This document shows positions 9,652 through 17,642 of a stretch of DNA of 64,000 nt, piece by piece. The translations under genes were made by a program, and so were the position numbers. Source of the stretch: DATHGT01 sp035317605 (lineage in GTDB: Bacteria > Methylomirabilota > Methylomirabilia > Rokubacteriales > CSP1-6); NCBI GenBank assembly GCA_035317605.1, contig DATHGT010000213.1, positions 1-64,000 of the forward strand, in the 5' to 3' direction. Position 1 is the stretch's first letter; the number at the start of each line of letters is the position of its first letter. The notes below the pieces were generated by a model. It was not told the DNA's origin. It saw only the letters and a list, made by a program, of their open reading frames with translations, and ran no database searches.

Positions 9652-10520
9652 GCATGCCTTTCGACCAGATCCTCGTCCAGATCGTCAACGGGCTCGTCAA
9701 CGGCATGATCCTGGCGCTGGTGGCGTCGGGGTTGACCCTGATCTTCGGGATCATGGACATCGTCAACTTCGCCCATGGCGACCTTTTCATGCTGGGCGCC
9801 TACATGGGCACCACGGCGTACCTCACCACCGGCAACTTCTGGCTCGCCCTCGCCGGCGCGGTGCTGGGGATGGCGGGCCTCGGCGCCCTCCTCCAGGTCA
9901 CCGCCCTGCGCCCGCTGGTCGGGCGGGATCCGCTGACCACGATCCTGGCCACCTTTGGCCTGTCGCTGGTCATCCAGAACTACGCGCTCTGGCAGTACGG
10001 ACCCGTCCCCCGCAAGCTCACCGAGCCCATCACCGGCCACTTCAAGTTGTTCTACGTGGAGTACCCCTGGTACCGCATCCTGATCGCCCTGCTCTCGGCG
10101 GCGATCATCGGCGCGCTCTACCTGTTCTTGAAGTACGGCAAGCACGGCATCTGGATCCGGGCCACCACGCAGGACCGGGTGATGGCGGAAGCCATGGGCA
10201 TCCCCGTCCCGTGGGTTCACACGGTCGTGTTCGCGATCGGGGCGGCCATGGCCGCGGCCAGCGGCGTCCTCTTCGGTCCCACGGTCGGCATCAACCACGC
10301 GATGGGCTTCGACTTCACGCTCAAGGCCTTCGTGGTGGTGGTGGTCGGCGGCATGGGCAACCTGGCCGGCTCGATCCTGGCGTCCATCTTCGTGAGCCTG
10401 CTGGAGTCGCTGGCGTCCATCTGGGTCAGTCCGGCCCAGGCCATCATCGTGTCCTTCGTGGCCCTGATCCTGACCCTGCTGTTCCGTCCCACCGGCCTGT
10501 TCGTGCCCACCCCGAAATGA
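9648..10520 (+). CDS. livH: Liv-type ABC transporter permease (LivH-like), cassette 1
   Basis: Inner-membrane permease of 290 residues with about eight hydrophobic helices. The LivH hallmark IMDIVNFAHGDLFMLGAY is near residue 35, and the EAMGIP coupling-loop motif is near residue 180. The GTG start at 9648 overlaps the LivF stop; an ATG at 9654 is an alternative two codons later. It forms the substrate channel with LivM. Confidence 0.9.
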
Positions 10521-11560
10521 GCACGCTCGCCCCGTCACCGGCCGGACGCGTCGGCGACCTCGTCAGCCGCCGAGCGGCCGACGGGCCGAGCCCGGCGTAC
10601 TGGATCGGCTTCGCGCTCGTCGTGGGCGCGCTCGCCGCGGCGCCGATGGTCCTGCCCGAGTTCTGGCAGCGCTTCGCCACCGAGATCCTGATCTGGGGTC
10701 TGCTCGCCATGTCCTCCGATCTCCTGATCGGCTACACGGGCATGGTCTCGTTCGGCCACTCCGCGTTCTTCGGGCTCGGCATGTACGGCACCGCCGCCGC
10801 CCTGCTGTGGGCGCCGCGGGGCGGCGCGCTGGCTTCCCTGTGGGCCGTCACCCCCAAGCTGTGGGCGGCCATGGCGGCCGGCCTGGTGGCGGCGGCCATC
10901 GTCGCGGTGTTCGTGGCGTACTTCTCCACGCGCCTGCGCGACATCTACTTCTCGATCACCACGCTGGTGTTCTCGCAGATCTTCTACGTGATCATCTTCA
11001 CCTGGACCGACGTCACCGGCGGCGAGAACGGGCTGACCTTCCGCCAGCCGCCGTTCGAGATCCCCGGCCTCCTGTCCCTGCGGTTCTCGCAAAACGGCCT
11101 GCACTGGTTCGTGCTGGCCGTGGTGGCCGGGTCGTATCTGTTCCTCCGGCGCATCACCCAGTCGCCCTTCGGCATGGTGCTGCAGTCGATCCGTGAGAAC
11201 GAGCCGCGCACGCGGGCCATCGGGTACCACGTCGAGCGCTACAAGATCGTCTCGGTGATGCTGTCGGGGATCTTCGCGGGACTGGCCGGCGTGCTCTACG
11301 CGGTCCAGAACAAGTTCGCCGCGCCGGACTTCGTGCTGTTCCTGATCTCGGGCGAGACCGTCATCTTCAACGTGATGGGCGGCATGGGCACGCTGGTCGG
11401 GCCGGTGGCCGGCGCCGCCGTCTTCCTGCTGATGAAGGAAGTCTTCTCGCGGGTGTTCTACGAGTACTACCTGATCCCGGTCGGCGTGATCTTCACGCTG
11501 ATGGTCATCTTCATGCCTCAGGGCTTGCTGGGCGTCTGGCGGAGAGCGCTCAACCGCTAG
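10517..11560 (+). CDS. livM: Liv-type ABC transporter permease (LivM-like), cassette 1
   Basis: Second permease subunit, 347 residues. A hydrophilic head of about 30 residues precedes the helices. LLIGYTGMVSFGHSAFFGLG is the LivM hallmark, and RENEPRTRAIGYHVERYK is the cytoplasmic coupling loop. The ATG at 10517 overlaps the LivH stop (ATGA). It is the last gene of cassette 1 and ends 7 bases from the convergent histidine kinase gene. Confidence 0.9.
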   Translation: MSTLAPSPAGRVGDLVSRRAADGPSPAYWIGFALVVGALAAAPMVLPEFWQRFATEILIWGLLAMSSDLLIGYTGMVSFGHSAFFGLGMYGTAAALLWAPRGGALASLWAVTPKLWAAMAAGLVAAAIVAVFVAYFSTRLRDIYFSITTLVFSQIFYVIIFTWTDVTGGENGLTFRQPPFEIPGLLSLRFSQNGLHWFVLAVVAGSYLFLRRITQSPFGMVLQSIRENEPRTRAIGYHVERYKIVSVMLSGIFAGLAGVLYAVQNKFAAPDFVLFLISGETVIFNVMGGMGTLVGPVAGAAVFLLMKEVFSRVFYEYYLIPVGVIFTLMVIFMPQGLLGVWRRALNR

Positions 11561-11567
11561 CGGGTTG

Positions 11568-14054
11568 TCAGGCCGCGGTCCACACCGCCGGGGGCTCGGC
11601 GGAGGCCACCGGCAAGTGGATGGTGACGGTGGCGCCGCGCCCGTCGGGATTGTTCACGGCCGTGATCAATCCTCGATGGGCTTCGATGATGCCACGGCAG
11701 ATCGAGAGCCCGAGGCCCGAGCCCTGCTCCTTGGTGGTCACGAAGGGATCGAAGATCTTCTCCAGGAACGCATCGGGAATTCCCGCGCCCGTGTCGTCGA
11801 CCCTCAGCACCATCCACTGCTCACCGTCACCCTCCGCGGGACGGAGGGTGACGGCCAGACGTCCGCCGTCCGGCATGGCTTCGATGGCGTTGAGGAAGAC
11901 GTTGAGCAGCAGCTGCTTGAGCTGGCCGCGATCGCCGTCGACCACCGTCGAGTCTTCGTCGTAGGCCACCTGCACCCCAATGTTCGTCTGCTCGAGCTGT
12001 CCCCGCAGGAGGCCCAGCGTCTCCTCCACCAGCTCGCGGAGATAGATGGAGACGACCTGTTGCGGCTGCGGGCTCGTGAGGCCGCGGAGACGGCCCAACA
12101 GCTCGCCGATGCGCTCGACCTCCTGCACGACGATCTGCGAGAACTCGTTACGGAAGTCGTCGTCGCTGAACCGTTCCGGCAGCAGCTCGGCGAAGGTCCG
12201 GATGGCCACCAGCGGGTTCTTGATCTCGTGCGCCATGCCGGCCGCGAGGGCGCCGATCGAGGCCAGCCGCTCGCTCCGGCGCTTGCCCTCCTCCAGCTCG
12301 CGCAGCCGTGACACATCGCTGAACACCCCGACCACCCCGAACACGAACCCCGACCGATCCTTCATGGTCGACGTGGAGTAGAGGAGCGGGATGAGGCCGC
12401 GGGCGCCGTTCTTGACCGCCGTCTCGATCTGGAGCCGGGGGCAGAGGTCGCGGAGCGTCTCGCGGATCGGTTCGGCCACGCTCGGGGGCAGGGCGTCGAG
12501 GGGCCGCCCCTTGACGTCACTGGCCTCCAGCCCGGTGATCCGCTGGGCCGCCGAGTTGAACATGGTGACGATCTCGTCGGCGGTGACCGCGATGACGCCG
12601 CTCTCCATCGTCTCCAGAATGTTTTCGATCCGCTCGTTGGCGAGCACGATCTCGCGGTACAGGTTGGCGTTGCGCATGGCGACCGCGGCCTGTCCCACGA
12701 TGGTCGAGATCAAGTCGACGTCGTCCAGGTGGTAGGGGTCGCCCGACAATTTGCGACCGACCACCAGGATGCCCGAGAGCGCGTCCCCGTCGACGAGGGG
12801 AAACGCCACCTGGCCACCGATCCGGTCGAGCTCGGCGGCCACCGCGCGGGCGGCCTCGCGAGGATAGTTCCGCGGTGGCTCTTCCAGCACGAAGAGCCGG
12901 CGCTCGGTCCGGAGAAAGGTCAGCAGCGCGGAGCCCGCCGCGAGCGGGGCGCCCTCGGGAACGCTGGGGGCGTGCGATTTGGTGATGGGGCTGAGCACGA
13001 AGTCCTTGCGGTTGTCCCCCGGCACGTAGACGGCGACCGTCTCCGCCCGCAGCGTCTTGTCGACGACCTCGACCAGGAAGTCCAGCAGCGATCGCAGATC
13101 GAGAATCGTGCTGAGCCGGCGCGTGGCCTCGCGCATGGTGCGCTGATAGTTGTAGGGCTCCCGGTAGAGGTAGCGGTTGAAGGAATCGTTGATGAACTGC
13201 TTCAGCGGCTGGAAGAGGATCGAGACCATCAGGGCGATGGCGACGTCGGCGGTCAACGACATCGAAGCCCCGGCGCCGGTCACCCATCGGGTGAAGGCGG
13301 CCGCGGTGAGGAACACGAGGGAGGACACGGCCAGCGCGGACACGTAGACCACGCTCTTGCGGACGACGAACCGCACCTCCATCAGCCGATGCCGGATGAT
13401 GGCGTGGGCGGCGAAGGAGACGAAGATGAGGGTGAAATAGGGGCCGAAGACGCTGTAGCGCGAGGTGCCCCACAGGACCGGAATGAGGAGATTCGTCATC
13501 ACGATCCCGAATCCCCCCAGGAAGATGCCCAGACCCAGGTGCTGGAGCTGAACCCGGCGGACGCCGGCGGCGGTCCTCAGCACGCTCCACAGGGCGCCGA
13601 TGGCGAGCAGCAGGCACGCGACGAGATAGCCCCCCAGCACGAGGTGAACGGGGCCGTAGAGGAAGTTCGGCTTCCCCTCGCGAAAGGTGGCGCCGGCCAC
13701 CACCCAGGGAGACATGGACAGCACCACGAAGACGCCGCACACGATCGCCTCGAGCACGAGCGTCCGGCGCCGGGGTCCCGAGGGGCCCCGGAAGGTCTGA
13801 AAGAGACAGATCAGGGTGAAGGGGATGGGGGTAACGAAGGCAAAGCCCAGCCGGCCGAAGGAAACGGTCGTCTGAAGGTCGGTCGCCGAGAGGGCCACGG
13901 AGATGAAGCTGAGCCAGCCCGCGACGGCCAGCACCACGCACAGGAACAGGCGATTGGTGGCCGCCTTCGGGTCGCGGCTGATCACGAGGAGCCCGAGACT
14001 GATGTTGGCGAGACACAGGACCAGCAGCCCGAACTGTTGCCAGCCCACGACCAT
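11568..14054 (-). CDS. 7TM-GAF-PAS sensor histidine kinase
   Basis: An 828-residue membrane sensor kinase. An N-terminal block of about seven hydrophobic helices (residues about 1-260) is followed by a short linker, a GAF domain (starting near TILDLRSLLDFLVEVVDKT), a PAS domain (ILETMESGVIAV), the dimerisation helix with phospho-acceptor H609 in MAHEIKNPL, and a complete HATPase domain: N-box LNVFLNAIEA, G1 DDTGAGI, G2 GSGLGLSI. All catalytic boxes are intact, unlike its neighbour at 15714. The ATG at 14054 is the last base of the beta-ketoacyl synthase stop (TGATG), so the two are coupled. The cognate regulator is not obvious; the NtrC-type gene at 23959 is one candidate. Confidence 0.85.
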   Translation of the reverse strand: MVVGWQQFGLLVLCLANISLGLLVISRDPKAATNRLFLCVVLAVAGWLSFISVALSATDLQTTVSFGRLGFAFVTPIPFTLICLFQTFRGPSGPRRRTLVLEAIVCGVFVVLSMSPWVVAGATFREGKPNFLYGPVHLVLGGYLVACLLLAIGALWSVLRTAAGVRRVQLQHLGLGIFLGGFGIVMTNLLIPVLWGTSRYSVFGPYFTLIFVSFAAHAIIRHRLMEVRFVVRKSVVYVSALAVSSLVFLTAAAFTRWVTGAGASMSLTADVAIALMVSILFQPLKQFINDSFNRYLYREPYNYQRTMREATRRLSTILDLRSLLDFLVEVVDKTLRAETVAVYVPGDNRKDFVLSPITKSHAPSVPEGAPLAAGSALLTFLRTERRLFVLEEPPRNYPREAARAVAAELDRIGGQVAFPLVDGDALSGILVVGRKLSGDPYHLDDVDLISTIVGQAAVAMRNANLYREIVLANERIENILETMESGVIAVTADEIVTMFNSAAQRITGLEASDVKGRPLDALPPSVAEPIRETLRDLCPRLQIETAVKNGARGLIPLLYSTSTMKDRSGFVFGVVGVFSDVSRLRELEEGKRRSERLASIGALAAGMAHEIKNPLVAIRTFAELLPERFSDDDFRNEFSQIVVQEVERIGELLGRLRGLTSPQPQQVVSIYLRELVEETLGLLRGQLEQTNIGVQVAYDEDSTVVDGDRGQLKQLLLNVFLNAIEAMPDGGRLAVTLRPAEGDGEQWMVLRVDDTGAGIPDAFLEKIFDPFVTTKEQGSGLGLSICRGIIEAHRGLITAVNNPDGRGATVTIHLPVASAEPPAVWTAA

Positions 14055-15307
14055 CAGCGGCGATCCCCTGCGTAGCGACGAATCAGCAGGGCCGCGACAC
14101 TGCCGCCGAAGCTGTGCCCGTTGATCAAAACGTTGCGGACGCGGGCGGCGCGCGACACGTTGGGCACGTAGTCGAGATCGCAGCTCGGATCGGGGACGTC
14201 CTGATTGATGGTGGGAGGAATCCGGTCGTGCTCGATCGACAGGCAGGCCGCCGCGGTTTGCAGGGCGCCCGCGGCCGAAAACGGCTGACCGATCATCGAT
14301 TTGATCGACGAGATCGGGACCGAGTAGGCTCGCGGTCCCAGGGCCAGCTTGAAGGCATTGGAGTCGCAGATGTCGAAATCGCGAAGGGAGCTGCCGTGCG
14401 CGTTCACGTGGTCGACGTCCGACGGCGTCAGCTCGGCGCTGCTGATCGCCTGCGACAGCGCGTGCGCCATGACGGTACCGGTGAGATCGCCCTTGCGCAT
14501 CCCGACGGCTTCGCTGGCCGACCCGTACCCGCACACCTCGGCGTAGATGTGGGCCCCTCGGGAGAGGGCGAACTCGAGCTCCTCGAGGACGAGCGTCGCG
14601 GCCCCCTCCCCGATCACCAGACCGTCTCTCAACAAGTCGTACGGCCGTGACGCTTCCTTCGGGGGACACTCACGCGTGCTGAGCGAGCCGAGCGCGCAGA
14701 ACGTGGCGAAGGCCACCGGTGACAGGGGCGCCTCACAGGCCCCCGCCACCGCGACGCGGGCATCGCCCGACACGATCTGGGAATAGCCGAGGTAGAGGAC
14801 GTCGAGGCCCGTGCAGCAATTGGAGGTCATCGACAGCGACCGTCCGGTGATGTTGAATTCGATCGACACGTAACTCGACGGGGTGTGGGGCGGATACTCG
14901 AGCGCGGACCACGGCGCCACTCCCGTGGGACCGTCCTCGAGCAGGCGCATGGCGGCGGACTCGAACACGTCACCGCCCCCGGAGCTCCCGTAGCACACCG
15001 CGACCTTGGGCGACAGCGCGGGCGTGATGGTCAGGTGGGCGTCGTCCAGCGACAGCCGCGTCGCGGCCACCGCGAACTGAGAGAAGCGACCCATCTGCCG
15101 GGCTTTCTTGGCGGCGATGAAATCGGTCGGCTTGAAGTCGCGGACCTCCGCCGCGATCTTGCACGGATAGGGCGCCGGATCGAAGGCGGTGATGTGGTTC
15201 ACGGCCGACTTGCCGGCCATCAGGTTTTCCCAGAAGGTCTTCTTCCCGATGCCGTTCGGCGCGACCACTCCGAGGCCGGTGATGACGACCCGACGACGAC
15301 GTCCCAA
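14054..15307 (-). CDS. Beta-ketoacyl-ACP synthase-like protein with His-to-Gln active-site change
   Basis: A 417-residue KAS II (FabF)-type thiolase-fold protein. The start is the TTG at 15307: GGAGGA precedes it with 4-base spacing, and the protein then opens MGRRRRVVITGLGVV as FabF does. An upstream TTG at 15364 has no ribosome site. The nucleophile is C164 in SNCCTGLD and the first catalytic histidine is H304 in VNAHGSS. The position of the second FabF histidine is Q341 in KSMIGQPFSAAG (codon CAG). The usual NSFGFGG end motif is NGHSFGG. With no acyl carrier protein or other fatty-acid gene nearby and a kinase coupled downstream, a role in ordinary fatty acid synthesis is doubtful. Confidence 0.8.
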   Translation of the reverse strand: MGRRRRVVITGLGVVAPNGIGKKTFWENLMAGKSAVNHITAFDPAPYPCKIAAEVRDFKPTDFIAAKKARQMGRFSQFAVAATRLSLDDAHLTITPALSPKVAVCYGSSGGGDVFESAAMRLLEDGPTGVAPWSALEYPPHTPSSYVSIEFNITGRSLSMTSNCCTGLDVLYLGYSQIVSGDARVAVAGACEAPLSPVAFATFCALGSLSTRECPPKEASRPYDLLRDGLVIGEGAATLVLEELEFALSRGAHIYAEVCGYGSASEAVGMRKGDLTGTVMAHALSQAISSAELTPSDVDHVNAHGSSLRDFDICDSNAFKLALGPRAYSVPISSIKSMIGQPFSAAGALQTAAACLSIEHDRIPPTINQDVPDPSCDLDYVPNVSRAARVRNVLINGHSFGGSVAALLIRRYAGDRR

Positions 15308-15713
15308 GCGGTCCTCCAACTTCCGTAGAACTGATCTCGATACCGTAGCACCGGACCCACGCAAAGCCCAACTGTTGTCGCCGATAGTGCTCAGCGAAAT
15401 CGGCCTCCGTCCCGCGCCCGCGACCCTGGGAAACGCCCGTATTCACGGGAGGTTGGGGCGTTGACGAGGGTCCGGCCGCCCGCGCGGGGACGTCCGCGAA
15501 CTCGGGCCGTCGGTCGCGAGCGGGGGCTCGAGGCAACGCTTGCCCCGCCGAGAACGCGGCTTTTTCCTCTTCTTTCAGGCCCTTCCAGGTAGAATACCGG
15601 CACCGAGTTTCTCGAAGGTTCAACTGGTTCCGACCGTGAGGATCGCCCATCACATGATGAGACGAGCTGACTGGTGGACCACCCACAGCGGGTCATAGCG
15701 TTGCGGTGACCGA
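15308..15713. other. Divergent intergenic region without a gene
   Basis: About 400 bases separate the minus-strand ketoacyl synthase from the plus-strand pseudo-kinase. No protein with a ribosome site and no tRNA-like fold was seen. It should hold both promoters. The best plus-strand candidate is TAGAAT at 15590-15595, with no good -35 hexamer. A GCCG-CGGC stem followed by five T (near 15546-15565) is too short to call a terminator. Confidence 0.5.
15590..15595 (+). promoter_or_regulatory. Possible -10 element for the gene at 15714
   Basis: TAGAAT in GGTAGAATACCGG has five of six bases of the sigma-70 -10 consensus. It would leave a leader of about 110 bases. No matching -35 hexamer is seen, so this is weak. 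Confidence 0.25.
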
Positions 15714-17642
15714 ATGATGACCGTGCTCCTCGTCACCCCCGACGATGCCTTGCAGCGCCGATTCGAAGCGACGCTGGAGGACGTCTCGCTCTTCGTCGCC
15801 TCCACCGACGTCGAGGCCATCCGGCAGCTGCGGATGGTGGACATCGACATCGCCGTGCGTCCGGTCAACGGACGGGCGACGGCGTTTTCGGGATTTGCCG
15901 AGAGGGCCCGCAGCGCGTCGCCGCGCACGCTCCTGGTCGCCGTGGTGGTCGATCAGGACGAGGCCGAGGACGCGGACTTCGTCATCCGCCACGACGTCCA
16001 CGACCGCGAGCTCAAGGCCACCCTTCGACACCTCTTCGAACGGCGCAACCTCGCCCGCGAACTGGACCGGGTTCGTCTCCGCTCGCGCGACTCCGAGTCC
16101 GAACTCGCGAGGCCCGAGGAGCCGAGGGATTCGATGAAACTGGTGCGCGAGTTCACGCGCGTGTTCACGGCCGCCCTCGATCTGCCCCGGACCCTCGAGA
16201 CCTTCACCGATGCGGTGGTCGAGCTGCTGCGTCCGGCGCGCCTGGCGCTTCTGCTGCCGGACGCCGAGGGGCGGGCGTTTCGGGTGCGGGTGCATCGAGG
16301 CCTGACCCCGCAGATCGCCTCGTCGATCCGGCTCCCGGCCGATGGCGGTCTCTGCCATTGGCTGACCATGGAAGGGCGGCCGGCCCGCGTGAGCGACCTC
16401 GACGATCCCCAGGTCGCGCGCGAAGTCGCCCTCCTGCAAGGGGCCATGGCGGTGCCGCTGATGGCCGCCGGCGAGCTGGTGGCGGTGCTGGTGGTCGGCC
16501 CGCCCGTCGTGCGCAGCGTCTACGCCAACCACGAAGTGGAAACGCTGTTCGACCTCGCGACGCACCTGGCGCCGACGCTGCACGCCATCAGCCTCCATCA
16601 CCGGCTGCAGCGGGCCAGCGAGTTCAAGGAGCGCATCCTCGAGTCCATGTCGAGCGGCGTGGTGACGATCGGCGCCGACGAGCGCGTGATCACGCTCAAT
16701 CGCCGCGGGGCCGAGATCCTCGAGCTGGATGCCAGCGCCGTCGTCGGCCAGGACCTGCGTGTCCTGCCGTCTCCGCTGGGCGACATGCTCTACGAGACGC
16801 TCACGTCCGGGCAGGCTCGGCCCCACGCCGAGATCCGCCTGGCCCGGCGCGGTCTCTGGCTGGAGGTCTCCACCTATCCGGTGCGCGGTGACGACGCGGC
16901 GGGCGCCGTGCTCGTCTTCGAGGACCGCACCGCGCAGAAGGAGCTGGCGGCCCAGAAGCGGGAGGCCGAGCAGTTCGAGCTGCTCACCCGCGTGATCGCG
17001 CGCGTGGCCGACGAGGTGAAGAACCCGCTGGTGTCGATCAACACGTTCATGGAATTGATCGGCGAACGGTTCGACGATCCCGAGTTCCGGCGCCACTTCT
17101 CGGCGGTGGTGGGACGGGACGTGCGGCGGCTGGTGCAGGCCTTCGAGAAACTGACGGGGCTGGTGACCCAGGCCGAGCTGAACTTCAGCACCGTCGACCT
17201 GCACAGCGTCGTGGAGGAAGTGGTGGTGGGCGTACAAGCGGGCGAGGACGCCTCCCGCCCGGCCGTCGAGGTCAACGTCAGCGGCGATCCCGCTCCGGTT
17301 CGCGTCAAGGTGGACCCCGGCCAGTTGCGCAAGGCCCTCGCCTATCTCGTGTGGTACCTGGTCCACCATTCGCCCGAGCGTCCGGCCGTCTCGCTGTCGG
17401 TGAAGCGACAGACGGCCGACGGGGCCGACGACGTGCGGATCGTCATCGGGTCGCGCACCGCCGCGGTGCCCGTCTCCCAGGTCGATTGCCTCTTCGATCC
17501 CGTCCGGATGGTCCAGGAAAGCCTCATCGACATCGGTCCCGCGGTCAGCCAGCGCATCGTGGAGGCCCTCGGCGGCCGCCTGGAGGTGCGGCACGGCCAG
17601 CACGACGTGTCGTTCGTGCTGCGGCTGCCCCCCGCCCTATGA
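15714..17642 (+). CDS. Pseudo-histidine kinase with pseudo-receiver, GAF and PAS domains
   Basis: A 642-residue cytoplasmic protein laid out like a sensor kinase but with degenerate catalytic sites. Residues 1-120 look like a receiver fold (TVLLVTPDDALQRRFEATL) without the phosphorylatable aspartate. A GAF domain lies at about 150-300 and a PAS domain at about 305-415. The dimerisation helix reads VADEVKNPLVSI, placing D433 where the phospho-acceptor histidine belongs. The ATPase region has lost its N-box (ALAYLVWYLVHH) and both glycine boxes (IVIGSRTAAV, DIGPAVSQ). It probably acts as an allosteric partner of the hybrid kinase whose ATG overlaps its stop. The frame is intact and the codon use is like that of its neighbours, so it is not a decaying pseudogene. 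Confidence 0.8.
   Translation: MMTVLLVTPDDALQRRFEATLEDVSLFVASTDVEAIRQLRMVDIDIAVRPVNGRATAFSGFAERARSASPRTLLVAVVVDQDEAEDADFVIRHDVHDRELKATLRHLFERRNLARELDRVRLRSRDSESELARPEEPRDSMKLVREFTRVFTAALDLPRTLETFTDAVVELLRPARLALLLPDAEGRAFRVRVHRGLTPQIASSIRLPADGGLCHWLTMEGRPARVSDLDDPQVAREVALLQGAMAVPLMAAGELVAVLVVGPPVVRSVYANHEVETLFDLATHLAPTLHAISLHHRLQRASEFKERILESMSSGVVTIGADERVITLNRRGAEILELDASAVVGQDLRVLPSPLGDMLYETLTSGQARPHAEIRLARRGLWLEVSTYPVRGDDAAGAVLVFEDRTAQKELAAQKREAEQFELLTRVIARVADEVKNPLVSINTFMELIGERFDDPEFRRHFSAVVGRDVRRLVQAFEKLTGLVTQAELNFSTVDLHSVVEEVVVGVQAGEDASRPAVEVNVSGDPAPVRVKVDPGQLRKALAYLVWYLVHHSPERPAVSLSVKRQTADGADDVRIVIGSRTAAVPVSQVDCLFDPVRMVQESLIDIGPAVSQRIVEALGGRLEVRHGQHDVSFVLRLPPAL

Noticed and set aside
15546..15576. 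Intrinsic terminator in the 15308-15713 gap
   Set aside because: The stem is only about four base pairs although T-rich sequence follows.
15670..15700. Sigma-54 promoter before the pseudo-kinase
   Set aside because: GG-N10-GC spacing exists (TGGACCACCCACAGC), but the -12 half CAGCG does not fit TTGC(A/T).
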